This document shows, piece after piece, positions 23,470 through 33,052 of a DNA stretch of 64,000 nt. Under the pieces are notes generated by a model. It was not told the origin of the DNA and ran no database searches. It was given only the letters and a program-made list of their open reading frames with translations. Source of the stretch: G963667675 sp963667675 (lineage in GTDB: Bacteria > Chloroflexota > Dehalococcoidia > Lucifugimonadales > UBA3495); the NCBI GenBank assembly GCA_963667675.1, contig OY763929.1:868001-932000 (forward strand). The letters run 5' to 3'. Position 1 is the stretch's first letter. Each line of letters opens with the position of its first letter. Both the position numbers and the translations under genes were made by a program.

Positions 23470-25797
23470 CTAGGGGTCGTTGATGCTTTTGGTGGCGACG
23501 GCGCCGACGTTAACGAGGCGCTGGTACTCGGCGCCCAAGCCGTGCTCTTCCAGGATCTCGCGGGCGTTGCTGCCGGGCCTTGGCGCTTGCCTGCCGGGGC
23601 GGACGGGAGTTCGCGAGAGTCGGAACGCCGGCCCGCAGGTGGTGATCAGGCCGATGCCCTCGTGGTCGCGGGTAAGGCTGAGGCCGTGGGCCACGGCCCA
23701 GGGGTCAACCATAAGCTCGGCGAAGTCAGCGATAACGGCGTGGGCCCCTGCGCCGGCGGCGTTGAGCAGGTCCACCCAAACCTGGACGGGCTTGGCATGG
23801 AAGCGTTCTTGCAGGGCATCGGCCAGGGCCTGGCCGCGCAGGTCCTGGATGCCGCCGAGGCCGTCTATGCCGGAGATGCGGGGCAGGTCGGATTTCCGGG
23901 CGCCCAGGAAGAACCAGCCGCCCTGGGCCTGGTAGCAGCGTTGCAGGGGGCCGTCGCCCAGGGCGTGCCGGCCCCGGGGCTCGTCCCACACCTTTCCCTG
24001 GTACGACTGCATGAACAGCGACTGCATGGTCATGGTGGTATAGGCCAGGGCTGAGTCCAGGGACTGGCCCTCTCCGGTGCGCTGCCGGTGGAGCAGGGCC
24101 AGGGCGACACCGTAGGCGGCCATGAAGCCGGTGCCGTAGTCGCTGGTGGGGCTGGCCTGCAGCAGGGGCGAGCCATCGCCGCCGAAACGGAGGGACATGC
24201 CGGTGACGGACTGGGCGCAGGGGTCGTGGGCCGGGCGTTGGGCCCAAGGACCGACGTGGCCGTAGGCGTTGACGGAGGCGAAGACGACGTTGGGGTTGCG
24301 CTTGCGTATCTCGTCGTAGTCCAGGCCCAACCCCTTCAACTTGCCCATGCGGAAGCTTTGAATTACCACGTCGGCCCTTTCCAGGAACTTCCACAGGACT
24401 TTCTTGCCATCCTCGGTCTTGAGGTCCAAGAAGATGCTGCGCTTGCCCTGGTTTACATCGTTGTGCAGGACCATGGTGAAGTTCCGCTCTTTGCGGGTAG
24501 GGTTGTCGACCCTTATCACGTCGGCGCCGAACTCGGCCAGGGTACGGCCCAGCGTGGGGCCGGCAAGCTCTATGCACAAGTCAACTACACGAACGCCCTG
24601 CAGGGCGGAGCGCAGGGTTGCCTCGGGAGCAGGCGCGGGGTCGGCAGAGTTGCGGGAAGCCAACTGGGAGAGAATCTGCTTACGGTGTTGGTCAGGTTGC
24701 GGGGCTGGCCCGCGCACCTGGCCGGGAGTGCGGGCCAGGCGGACGTTGATGCCGGGCTGAAGCATTTTGCCGTAGGTCGGGTCGTCGACCTGGATGACCA
24801 TCTTGGACTCCCGGGCGTGGGGATGGTCCATCCACTCCCGGCTGGTGCGGCACACCACGGCCTCGCTGCCCGCTTGGGCCACCAGGTCTTCCCACTCCTG
24901 GGCGGTGCGGGTCTTGAACAGCGCCTGGGCGCGCTTCAAAGTCTCGGCCAAGAACTCGGGGTCGCGGTCGAGGGCGTCGAAATCAAGGGCAGTCTTGGGC
25001 TGCCAGTCGGCGACGCCGGCGGCCTCCTGGAACTGGCGCCAGTTGAGGTTGGTATAGCCGCTGAAGTACAGCCAGCGGTCGTCCTTGCACCGATAGAAAC
25101 CGTCCCAGGCCCCGCGGTATTGGGTGGGGCCGAAGCTGCCTGCAGCGTAGGGGAAATTGGGGCCTTCGACGGGGTCGTGATAGCTGATGCCTCGGTAGGC
25201 GTTTGTGGCGAACATGCCGTCGTACAGGGGAGTCTCGATGTGCTGGCCCAAGCCGTCCCGCTCGCGGGCGTTCAGGGCCATGGCGATGGCCACTGCGGCG
25301 TGGAAAGCGCCGAAGGTGGATGCGGTGGGAATGGCGGAGTAGACGGGCTCGTCGACGCCGTCGTCCCTGGGCTCCAGCAAGAAGGTGGCGGCGGCGGCGC
25401 CAATCACGCCCTCCCAGGCGGGTACGCCGGCCCTGGGGTCATCGGAGGCGAAGCCGGGGAGGGAGCAGTAAACGAGCCGGGGGTTGGCCTGGAGCATTTC
25501 CTCGGGGCCGATGCCCAAGCGCTTGGCGACTCCGGGTCGGAAGTTTTCCACTACGACGTCGGCCTCCCGGACCAGGGCCTGGGCCGCGGCGAGGTCGTCC
25601 TGTTGCTTGAGGTCCAGGAGGATGCTGCGCTTGCCCCGGTTCCAAGTGGCGTTGGCGGGGGTCTTCCAGCGAGGGCCGCCCGGCGGGTCGACCTTGATGA
25701 CGTCGGCACCGTAGTCTGCCAGGAGCATGCCGGTCAATGGGCCTGCGATGTAGTGTCCGAAGTCGATTACACAGATTCCGTCCAGGGCGCCGGGCAT
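23470..25797 (-). CDS. Fused double CoA-transferase family III (CaiB/BaiF) protein
   Basis: The 775-residue protein contains two complete CaiB/BaiF domains in one chain. The first begins GICVIDFGHYIAGPLTGMLL (residues about 1-380), the second GVRVVDLCIELAGPTLGRTL (about 400-775). Single-domain enzymes are about 400 residues and work as interlocked dimers, so a fusion could form the two-lobed unit in one chain. At the position of the catalytic aspartate, domain 2 has RPAHDPCAQ, with Asp retained. Domain 1 reads AGVPAWEGVIG, with Glu instead. One active site may therefore be lost or changed. It moves CoA between carboxylic acids; the substrate is unknown. Confidence 0.88.
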   Translation of the reverse strand: MPGALDGICVIDFGHYIAGPLTGMLLADYGADVIKVDPPGGPRWKTPANATWNRGKRSILLDLKQQDDLAAAQALVREADVVVENFRPGVAKRLGIGPEEMLQANPRLVYCSLPGFASDDPRAGVPAWEGVIGAAAATFLLEPRDDGVDEPVYSAIPTASTFGAFHAAVAIAMALNARERDGLGQHIETPLYDGMFATNAYRGISYHDPVEGPNFPYAAGSFGPTQYRGAWDGFYRCKDDRWLYFSGYTNLNWRQFQEAAGVADWQPKTALDFDALDRDPEFLAETLKRAQALFKTRTAQEWEDLVAQAGSEAVVCRTSREWMDHPHARESKMVIQVDDPTYGKMLQPGINVRLARTPGQVRGPAPQPDQHRKQILSQLASRNSADPAPAPEATLRSALQGVRVVDLCIELAGPTLGRTLAEFGADVIRVDNPTRKERNFTMVLHNDVNQGKRSIFLDLKTEDGKKVLWKFLERADVVIQSFRMGKLKGLGLDYDEIRKRNPNVVFASVNAYGHVGPWAQRPAHDPCAQSVTGMSLRFGGDGSPLLQASPTSDYGTGFMAAYGVALALLHRQRTGEGQSLDSALAYTTMTMQSLFMQSYQGKVWDEPRGRHALGDGPLQRCYQAQGGWFFLGARKSDLPRISGIDGLGGIQDLRGQALADALQERFHAKPVQVWVDLLNAAGAGAHAVIADFAELMVDPWAVAHGLSLTRDHEGIGLITTCGPAFRLSRTPVRPGRQAPRPGSNAREILEEHGLGAEYQRLVNVGAVATKSINDP

Positions 25798-26053
25798 GTT
25801 TGCCTCCTCAGGGCGGGGGTCAAATGATTGTCGGGGAGCCTAGGCTAAGGCCACGAGTATGATACCGGCGGCGTTGGTTGTTGACAAGGACTAGAGGATA
25901 GCCTCTTGTTGGGCGTAGACAGCTTTGATTACGCGATGCTACTATGCCGCCATGTAGGGGGGCCAAGTACGTGCGGCGCGCCAGGGCGGGCAAATGGTGC
26001 GCGACGCTGAGGGTCCCCGTAAACGGTGAGAATTTGTTGGCTGGGGTGAGGTT

Positions 26054-27163
26054 ATGGCTACGTTAACGACCCCGGATGCGGTTTCGATGGACCTAGCGAA
26101 GCTTGGACGGGTGGAGGATCTGTTCCTGCGGCAGATAGCGGAGGGCGTGCACCCCGGCGCGGGGTTGGCGGTGTATAGGTACGGGAAGCCGGTGCTAGAC
26201 ATCCAGGGCGGGCTGGCCGACGCCGATGCGGGGAGGGCGGTCTCCGGCGACGCCATGTTCGTGCTGATGTCGTCTACCAAGCCCCTGGCGGCAGCTTGCA
26301 TGTACCTGCTGAAAGAGCGGGGCCAGTTGGCCTGGGAGGATGCGGTCTGCAAGCACTGGCCGGAGTTCGGCAAAAACGGCAAGGAGGCCGTGACCATATA
26401 CCACGTCATGACCCACCAGGGGGGCTTTCCGATCACGCCCAAGGACCTGCCGTGGACCGACTGGAGCGACTGGGACAAGGTGGTGCGGGCCATGGAGGAT
26501 GCGACGCCCACGTTCGCTCCCGGGGAAGTGTTCGCCTACCACCCGGTCAACTACGGCTGGGTGATAGCGGAGCTGGTGAGGCGAATAGACGGGAGGGAGT
26601 TCAGTCGATTCCTGTCCCAGGAAATCACGGGGCCACTGGGGATGAAGGATACCTACGTTGGGCTTCCCGCGGAGCTGGAGTACAGGGTAGCCAAGATCGA
26701 GTTGATGGAGGAGGAAGCGGATCCCAACGGCGTAGTCTTGAGGTACAACCGGCCGGAGATGCACCGGTCGGTGGTTCCCGCGGCCTGCGGTATAGCGTCG
26801 GCGGGCGACCTAGCCAGGTTCTACGCGATGCTGGAGCGGGGCGGCGCGCTGGACGGGGCACAGGTCCTGGCGGAAGACACGATTAAAGAAGCAGTCAAGG
26901 TGCGTGTGAAGGCGACGGACGCCATCACCGGCCTGTTTGCGCGGCGGTCTTTGGGGCTGGTGATAGCCGACGAGAGGATGGGAAAGTCCGCAGGCAACCC
27001 GGACAACACGTTTGGGCACGGCGGCGTCGGGACGTCGATGGGCTGGGCAGACACGGACTCCGGCCTGGCGATGGCCTACATCACCAACGGGTGCCGGGCC
27101 AAGGAGAGCAATGACCGGCGGCTGGCGGAGGTATCGCAGGCGGTGAGGGACGCCTGCTGTTAA
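26054..27163 (+). CDS. Beta-lactamase-fold serine hydrolase (class C/esterase type)
   Basis: The 369-residue protein has the serine beta-lactamase/PBP fold of family PF00144. SSTK gives S73-x-x-K76, the tyrosine motif is YHPVNYGW with Y and N, and the third motif is HGGVGTSMGW near the end. There is no signal peptide, so it is probably a cytosolic esterase or peptidase rather than a true antibiotic-hydrolysing enzyme. GTGAGG precedes the ATG. Its TAA overlaps the stop of the convergent aldo/keto reductase by three bases. Confidence 0.88.
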   Translation: MATLTTPDAVSMDLAKLGRVEDLFLRQIAEGVHPGAGLAVYRYGKPVLDIQGGLADADAGRAVSGDAMFVLMSSTKPLAAACMYLLKERGQLAWEDAVCKHWPEFGKNGKEAVTIYHVMTHQGGFPITPKDLPWTDWSDWDKVVRAMEDATPTFAPGEVFAYHPVNYGWVIAELVRRIDGREFSRFLSQEITGPLGMKDTYVGLPAELEYRVAKIELMEEEADPNGVVLRYNRPEMHRSVVPAACGIASAGDLARFYAMLERGGALDGAQVLAEDTIKEAVKVRVKATDAITGLFARRSLGLVIADERMGKSAGNPDNTFGHGGVGTSMGWADTDSGLAMAYITNGCRAKESNDRRLAEVSQAVRDACC

Positions 27164-28152
27164 GGGTCCATGAGTTGGGGCGGGCTGGTGTCGATGCCGT
27201 GCCTGGCAAACACTTCATCAATCTGCCGCAAGTCCTCTCCGGATAGGGCCCAATGCAAGGCTCCCAGGTTGTCTTCCAGTTCCGCCACGTTGGTCACGCC
27301 GGGGATGGCGATGCCCACGGTGGGGTTGGAGAGAACCCAGCGCAGGACAAGCTGAGGCAGCGTCTTGCCCAGGCCGGCGGCGATGGGCTTCAGGTCGTCG
27401 ACCAGCCGTATGTTTCGCTCCCAGACCTCGTCGGCGAACATCCCAATGATGATCTCACCTACGTCGCCCTTGCCCCGCCAGTCCGAGTCCCTGAAATTCT
27501 TCTGCGCGGTGTAGGTCCCCGCCAGCAGGCCGTTGCCCAATGGCCCCCAGGCCATGAAGCCGATGCCCTTTTCCCGGCAGTAAGGGAGAATTTCGTCCTC
27601 CATGCGCCGGTCGAAGACGTTGTAGTGGTACTGGACAACGTCAATCCGCAGACTTTTCTCGCACTCTTTGAGGCCGTCCAGGCTGTAGTTGCTCACGCCC
27701 ACCGACCTGACCTTGCCCTGCTGCAGGACCGTGTCCAGGGCGCCCATGGTCTCCTCGATAGGGGTGTGCTTGTCGGGGAAGTGGACCAGCAGCACGTCGA
27801 TATAGTCGGTCTGCATCCGCTGCAGGCTCTGGTCGACCAGCGGAAGTATGGATTCCCGGCGGCCGTCCCGGCCCCTATCCCGGCCGACCTGGGAACCCTG
27901 CCAGCCCAGGCCGCACTTGGTGACCACCACCACGTCCTTGCGGCGGGGGCCCAGGACCCGGCCCAGCATGATTTCGGATTCTCCGCCTGCGTAATTGGGG
28001 GCGGTGTCGAAGCAGGTAATTCCCAGGTCGACGGCCCGGTCTATGGCGTCGGCCATGCCTTGGTAACCCTCAGGCCACCCTGAGGCATCGTAGCAGCCTA
28101 TGCCAAGGGCTGAAACCGTGATGTCTGTGGGTCCAAGAGCTCGGAATTCCAT
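27160..28152 (-). CDS. Aldo/keto reductase
   Basis: The 330-residue protein is a TIM-barrel oxidoreductase starting MEFRALGPTDITVSALGIGC. The catalytic tetrad is visible as Asp in FDTAPNYAGGES (with Tyr four residues on), Lys in VVVVTKCGL, and His in IDVLLVHFPD. It reduces aldehydes or ketones with NADPH. The start at 28152 is fixed by GGAGGTGG upstream; the frame is open to 28311 without homology. The GIAIPGVTNVAELEDNLGA block binds the NADP phosphate. Confidence 0.92.
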   Translation of the reverse strand: MEFRALGPTDITVSALGIGCYDASGWPEGYQGMADAIDRAVDLGITCFDTAPNYAGGESEIMLGRVLGPRRKDVVVVTKCGLGWQGSQVGRDRGRDGRRESILPLVDQSLQRMQTDYIDVLLVHFPDKHTPIEETMGALDTVLQQGKVRSVGVSNYSLDGLKECEKSLRIDVVQYHYNVFDRRMEDEILPYCREKGIGFMAWGPLGNGLLAGTYTAQKNFRDSDWRGKGDVGEIIIGMFADEVWERNIRLVDDLKPIAAGLGKTLPQLVLRWVLSNPTVGIAIPGVTNVAELEDNLGALHWALSGEDLRQIDEVFARHGIDTSPPQLMDP

Positions 28153-28412
28153 GGTATGCCACCTCCAATCGGTCTGGATGTGCCTTACCGGGGTCTCGCC
28201 ATTGTACATTGGCGGCTGGAGAATAATCCACCGAGACCCCCGGCTATGGTATTGCCGGATGGGAGTTGCCGCCGACGCGCCGGGCGTGTTGCGGGGCCAT
28301 CCCGGAAGCAAAAATTGGCCAGAAAATGGTACACTGGGTATAGAGGCAACGACGCGGGCGTCGCGCAGGCACGGCGTGACCCGGGAAGCGCTTCACCAAA
28401 GGGAGGACGATG

Positions 28413-28838
28413 ATGCCCGAACAGCCGAGCGACAAAGCGATGCAGCGGATGCGCAACTTCATCGAGAAGTACTGCGAGAAATCGGGGACGACCACCCATC
28501 CTGATGCCGGGGTGACGGAGGCGGTGGTGCTGGGCCTGGCCCAAAACGTGGATACCATCGGCCGGCCGCTGTGCCCCTGCCGCTTCTACCCGGACAAGAA
28601 CGAGGAAATCAAGCACCGGACGTGGATTTGCGCCTGCGACGACATGCAAATCTACAAGTACTGTCACTGCCTGCTGTTCGTGAATGACGAAGGCATGCCC
28701 ATCACCGAGTACCTGCCCGAGGACCACGAAGGCCGGGCGATTTACGGCTTGGTGAAGGACCCGACGCCGGACAAGGGCCGGGTGTTGCGCGACAAGGCCG
28801 CAGAACGGGAGAAGGAGCGCAAAGAGCGTCCTTCGTAG
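28413..28838 (+). CDS. Ferredoxin-thioredoxin reductase catalytic (beta) subunit-like protein
   Basis: The 141-residue protein carries the FTR signature: an early cysteine in IEKYCEK, then LCPCRFYPD, WICACDD and YCHCLLF. The CPC and CHC motifs bind the [4Fe-4S] cluster and hold the redox disulfide. It would pass electrons from ferredoxin to thioredoxin-like proteins in the cytosol. No FTR variable subunit is nearby, which is usual for bacterial homologues. GGAGG favours the second of two tandem ATG codons (28413). The lysine/glutamate-rich tail is not part of the core. Confidence 0.87.
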   Translation: MPEQPSDKAMQRMRNFIEKYCEKSGTTTHPDAGVTEAVVLGLAQNVDTIGRPLCPCRFYPDKNEEIKHRTWICACDDMQIYKYCHCLLFVNDEGMPITEYLPEDHEGRAIYGLVKDPTPDKGRVLRDKAAEREKERKERPS

Positions 28839-28885
28839 CTTCCGGCGATCAGTCTCCACACCGCCAAGCCTGCAAGGGATGAGAA

Positions 28886-30547
28886 CTAGTCCAAGGATTG
28901 GGCTATGCGGAAAATGGCGGCGGCAGTGTTGGGGCCCAGGGCGACTCGGGCGGCGCGGCGGTTGGACGCCAGCAAGGCTTCCAGGTCTCCGGCGGCCTGG
29001 GCGTCGGCCACTAAGCCGAAGGTGTAGTTGGTCCCTGGGATGGCCAGGTCCGGGTTGTGGTCGGCGGTGAGTTGCAAGAATAGGCCGGAACCGGGGCCTC
29101 CCTTGTGGAGTTGGCCGGTGGAGTGGAGGAACCGGGGGCCGTAGCCGACGGTGACGGCGACACCGCATTTATTGGCTATTCTCCGGCGTAGTGAGTCCAG
29201 GGCCTGGTCTACTTCGGGTGTCTGGTGCAAGTAGGCCATGACGGCCAGGTAGTCGCCCTTGGCGGCGGTGTCCAGTAATTGCCTCAGGGAACTGGAATCC
29301 TCCATTGCTGGACGCTGCCCCGTCTTGTCGAACCGGCCCAGGACTTTTTCGGTCATGTCCTTGGCCTGCTGGACGTTGGGTTGGTCGAATGGGTTGATGT
29401 CTAGATACGAACCGGCGATGGCCGTGGCCATTTCCCAGCGGAAGAATTCGGCGCCCAAGTCGTACTCGTCGGCGAGGTCCAGGCGGATGACAGGTTGACC
29501 AGCCTCCTGGACGGCCTGGATGGCGGCATCGCAGGCACCGTTGTCGTCGCCGTCCACGCGCAAGTAGACGAACAGCCGGTCGTTGCCGAAGCTATCGGGG
29601 GAACTCGCAAACTGGTCCGGGGACTCTCCGACGACGGGAACGATGCCCCGTCCCTCTTTGCCGGTGCTCTCGGCGATTAGCTGCTCTACCCACAGACCAA
29701 AGCTGGCGATGGACGGGGACGCGACCAAGGTAAGCTTGTAGCGTCCCTGGCGGGCGAGGACGGCCATGGTGAGTCCAAGCCAGGCGGCTGGGTTTTGGCG
29801 GGCGGGAACTTCGGGGTCGGTGGCTTCACGCATGGCGTCGGCGCGGTCAAGGAGCATGGCGAGGTCAAGGCCGGAGAGGGCTGCGGGGACCAGGCCGAAG
29901 TAGGACAGGATGGAGAAGCGGCCTCCTATGTCCGGGGGATTCAGGAAGACATGGCGGAAACCGGCGTGGGCGGCCAGGGTCTCCAACGGGGAGCCGGGGT
30001 CGGTGACGGCGATGAAGTTGCGGCCGGCCCTGTGCTCGCCTACAGCCTTTTCCATCAAGTCCCGGAAGTAGGCGTAGAGCAGGTTGGGCTCGGTAGTGGA
30101 GCCGGACTTGGAGGACACCAGCAACAGAGTACGGGCAGGGTCTACGACCCGGCCCACGGAATGGACCCACGCCGGGACGATGGAGTCCAGCACCAGGAGT
30201 TGAGGGTAACCGGGGGCGCTGCCAAGGGTCTGGCGGAGCACCTCGGGGCCCAGACTGCTGCCTCCCATACCCAGCATGACTACGTAGCGGAAACCGGCGT
30301 CGCGCACTTCATCGGCGAAGGACGTAAGAGCCGGGGCCTGTGTGCGCATTTCGCGGGTGGACGTGAGCCAGCCGAGGCGGTTGGATATTTCGGTGGGGTC
30401 GGGTTTCCAGACGGTGTGGTCGCCGCTCCAGATGCGGGGGATGATTTGGCGCTGTTGCAGGTCATCCAGGGCGGCCTCGATAGGGTGCAGCCAGGGGCCC
30501 AGGTGGACGCCCGGTTGGTCGCCCAATGAGGTGGTGAGGCGGCTCAT
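28886..30547 (-). CDS. pgi: Glucose-6-phosphate isomerase
   Basis: The product (about 553 residues) has the two SIS domains of phosphoglucose isomerase: VMLGMGGSSLGPEVLRQT, SSKSGSTTEPN, then GGRFSILSYFGLVP, and the C-terminal LHKGGPGSGLFLQL. The C-terminal part resembles the isomerase half of bifunctional transaldolase/isomerases known from other bacteria; the transaldolase half is absent. It interconverts glucose 6-phosphate and fructose 6-phosphate in the cytosol. The ATG at 30547 is preferred; a TTG at 30559 is in frame, and neither has a clear ribosome site. Confidence 0.9.
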   Translation of the reverse strand: MSRLTTSLGDQPGVHLGPWLHPIEAALDDLQQRQIIPRIWSGDHTVWKPDPTEISNRLGWLTSTREMRTQAPALTSFADEVRDAGFRYVVMLGMGGSSLGPEVLRQTLGSAPGYPQLLVLDSIVPAWVHSVGRVVDPARTLLLVSSKSGSTTEPNLLYAYFRDLMEKAVGEHRAGRNFIAVTDPGSPLETLAAHAGFRHVFLNPPDIGGRFSILSYFGLVPAALSGLDLAMLLDRADAMREATDPEVPARQNPAAWLGLTMAVLARQGRYKLTLVASPSIASFGLWVEQLIAESTGKEGRGIVPVVGESPDQFASSPDSFGNDRLFVYLRVDGDDNGACDAAIQAVQEAGQPVIRLDLADEYDLGAEFFRWEMATAIAGSYLDINPFDQPNVQQAKDMTEKVLGRFDKTGQRPAMEDSSSLRQLLDTAAKGDYLAVMAYLHQTPEVDQALDSLRRRIANKCGVAVTVGYGPRFLHSTGQLHKGGPGSGLFLQLTADHNPDLAIPGTNYTFGLVADAQAAGDLEALLASNRRAARVALGPNTAAAIFRIAQSLD

Positions 30548-30582
30548 GTTATCTGCCAAGCGGGAAAACGGTGGCCGGGAGT

Positions 30583-32559
30583 TCAGAGGCTGACGGCTAC
30601 TTTGTGGGCCTGGTAGGTGGCCATTTCGATGTCCCTGGGCTGGGCGCAGTCGCCTATGGCGTGGAGTCCGGGGACTTTGCCCTGGAGGTCGTGGTAAAGG
30701 GCATCGTCGGCCTGGCCCCCGGCGGATATGACCACGGTGTCCACCGACTCGATGGTGCGGGTGATTTCGGGGTTGACCACGTGGTAAACGTCCACCGAGT
30801 CTTCACCGATGCGAGTGACGCCGGTCATAGGGGTCATCACCACGCCCTTCTCGATGAGGCTGCCGTAGAGGAAGTGCCACACGGCGCGGACCTGGATGCC
30901 GCTGCCCACGTAGGGCAGCCCAGTGACTATCTCGACGTGCTTGCCCTGGTCGGACAGGAAGTCGGCGACGAGGCTGGCCGGTGGGTTGCCCTGGGTGTCC
31001 ACGATGACCACGCGGTCGCCGGTCTCGGCCCCGGTGAGCACGTCGCCAACGGTGAGGACGTTCTGGCCCTCGGCGCCGGGTATCTCGGTCATGTAGGGCG
31101 TGGACCCGGTGGCTATTATCACGGCGTCAGGAGTTTCGGCCAGCACGGCGCCGGCGTCGGCCTCGACGCCCAGCCTAACGTCGACTCCCAACTTCGGTAG
31201 TTGCTTCTCGCCGAACAGGATAATCTCCTCGTAGGACTCGCGGTGGGGAGGTAGCATGGCGATCTTGATCATGCCGCCCAAGCGGTCGGAACGTTCGAAC
31301 ATGACGACATTGTGCCCCCGCTCGGCGGCAACGCGGGCGGCTTCCATGCCTGCTGGCCCGCCACCTACGACGACGACCTTCTTCTTCGCCGGCGCGGGGC
31401 CGGGATCGGCCCATTCCTTCTCATGCCCGGTGACGGGGTTGTAGATGCAGGTTATGGGGAGGCCCAACCCCTGGCGTCCGGCGCAGCTCTGGCTGCAGGC
31501 CAGGCACATGCGGATGTCGTCGACGCGGCCTTCTTTGGCCTTGACCGGGAAGTAGGGGTCGGCGATCAGCTCCCTGACCATGCCGACAAGGTCCATCTTG
31601 CCGGAGGCCAGCATCTCCTCGGCCAGAGCGGGGGTGTTGATCCGGCCGATGCCGATTACCGGGACGTTGACCAGGTCCTTTATTCCCTCGGCGCGCCAGG
31701 CGGAGTCGCCGGGGTCGTGGTAGTAGGGCGGGACGTGGTGGCGTATAGACGACTCGCCGGGGACGCTGCCGACCCATGAGTTGATGTAGTCGACCAGACC
31801 GGAAGCGTCCAGCAACTTGGAAATGGCCTTGAGGTCTTCGAAGTCGAGGCTGTAGCTAACAAGGTCGTCGTAAAGGCGCACGCCGAGCAGCAGGTCGGGG
31901 CCAAGGGCGTTCCGGGTTGCCTGCAAGACCTCCATCATGAAGGTGGACCGTTCCTCCAGGGTGTTGCCGCCGTACTTGTCGGTGCGGCGGTTGCTCTGGG
32001 GGTGGAGGAACTGGGCAATCAGGTTGTAGGAGCCGATCATTACCTCCACGCCGTCCAGGCCGCCCTCACGGCAGCGCCGGGTCGCCTGGCCAAATGCGTC
32101 GACGGTCTCCTCGATGTCGTCTATGTTCATCTCGCGGGGCATAACTTGGGCGTAGCCGAAAGCGGGGGGCGGCACGGCCGAGGGGGCCATGACCGTGATG
32201 TCGCCATCCAGCTTGGTGCGTTGGGCAACCCCGGCCTTTCTGCCGAAGTGGGAAATCTGGGTCATCACAGGGACAGAATACTCGTGGACCATGTCGGCGA
32301 CGCGCTGGAACTTGGGGATTATGCTGTCGTCGCAGTTCATCTGGTCACCGATGGACGTGGGGTGCACGTTGCTGATGCCGATGGTCACCAGGCCGGCGCC
32401 GCCCTTGGCCCGCTCCCGAAGGTAGTAGCCATAGGCCTCGTTGGGGTGTTTCTGCCTGTCGTAGAAGTTGGCGGCGTGACCGGTCACGACTATCCTGCTC
32501 TGCAGGGTGTATTTGCCCAACTGGAAGGGAGTGAAGAGCAGGGGGAACTGCTGGGTCAT
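30583..32559 (-). CDS. 2,4-dienoyl-CoA reductase-like flavoprotein (OYE barrel plus FAD/NAD domain), paralogue A
   Basis: The 658-residue protein has an N-terminal old-yellow-enzyme FMN barrel (FTPFQLGKYTLQSRIVV, then GIGRINTPALAEEML). A [4Fe-4S] cluster segment CLACSQSC...C follows near residue 350, and then a FAD/NAD(P) domain with VVVGGGPAGMEAARVA and the final GDCAQPRD motif. This is the FadH/trimethylamine dehydrogenase layout. It reduces conjugated C=C bonds or demethylates amines, moving hydride through FAD, Fe-S and FMN. The substrate is unknown. A same-length paralogue lies at 36992 on the other strand. Confidence 0.9.
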   Translation of the reverse strand: MTQQFPLLFTPFQLGKYTLQSRIVVTGHAANFYDRQKHPNEAYGYYLRERAKGGAGLVTIGISNVHPTSIGDQMNCDDSIIPKFQRVADMVHEYSVPVMTQISHFGRKAGVAQRTKLDGDITVMAPSAVPPPAFGYAQVMPREMNIDDIEETVDAFGQATRRCREGGLDGVEVMIGSYNLIAQFLHPQSNRRTDKYGGNTLEERSTFMMEVLQATRNALGPDLLLGVRLYDDLVSYSLDFEDLKAISKLLDASGLVDYINSWVGSVPGESSIRHHVPPYYHDPGDSAWRAEGIKDLVNVPVIGIGRINTPALAEEMLASGKMDLVGMVRELIADPYFPVKAKEGRVDDIRMCLACSQSCAGRQGLGLPITCIYNPVTGHEKEWADPGPAPAKKKVVVVGGGPAGMEAARVAAERGHNVVMFERSDRLGGMIKIAMLPPHRESYEEIILFGEKQLPKLGVDVRLGVEADAGAVLAETPDAVIIATGSTPYMTEIPGAEGQNVLTVGDVLTGAETGDRVVIVDTQGNPPASLVADFLSDQGKHVEIVTGLPYVGSGIQVRAVWHFLYGSLIEKGVVMTPMTGVTRIGEDSVDVYHVVNPEITRTIESVDTVVISAGGQADDALYHDLQGKVPGLHAIGDCAQPRDIEMATYQAHKVAVSL

Positions 32560-33052
32560 TTCGCTACCTCTTTCTTACCCGAGGCCCGCGGGCGATTGGG
32601 TGAAGCCTTGGTCCTGGAAGGGTTCGAACGGGTTGAAACGCCATTGCCAGAGGATGGGTCGGAGCCGTAGCCATGTAGCTGAGGCCTCATCATCCGTCAG
32701 AGATGCGCGCCATTGCCCCACGCCGGGGAATTGGCACGGCATATCCTATCATCTTTCGGGACAGGTGTTAAAGCACCGGCGGGAATGCCGCAGCTTTACT
32801 GTGTTGGTCCACTCTGCTTTTGGTCCCACCCAATCCAGCAGTTGTTGCTATTTCCAAGGAATCCAGTTTTGTGATAATACATTCATCACCGTTAGTTCGC
32901 AGGGTCCCCATAAGAATGTCATCTGGATTGTCGGTGGAGCGTTTCGCCACGTAAAGAATAGGCGCTTACGGCAACGCCCCCGGCAGGCGTCGGATTCACC
33001 GGGTTGCCCGGCACGCTGACGGGAGAACCTGTACAGGGGCAGGGGGAAGCGT
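32560..33052. other. Gene-free divergent stretch
   Basis: This 493-bp region separates the divergent flavoprotein and SDR genes. Two minus-strand open frames (60 and 71 codons) lack ribosome sites and family features. No RNA gene or clear promoter pair was recognised. Confidence 0.5.

Noticed and set aside
24088..25827. Plus-strand frame of 579 codons opposite the fused CoA-transferase
   Set aside because: It is a Gly/Val/Ala-rich mirror of the high-GC coding strand, typical of antisense frames; the minus-strand protein has clear family motifs.
32768..32950. Minus-strand frame of 60 codons in the divergent gap
   Set aside because: The composition is protein-like, but it starts with GTG without a ribosome site and shows no motif; left unannotated.
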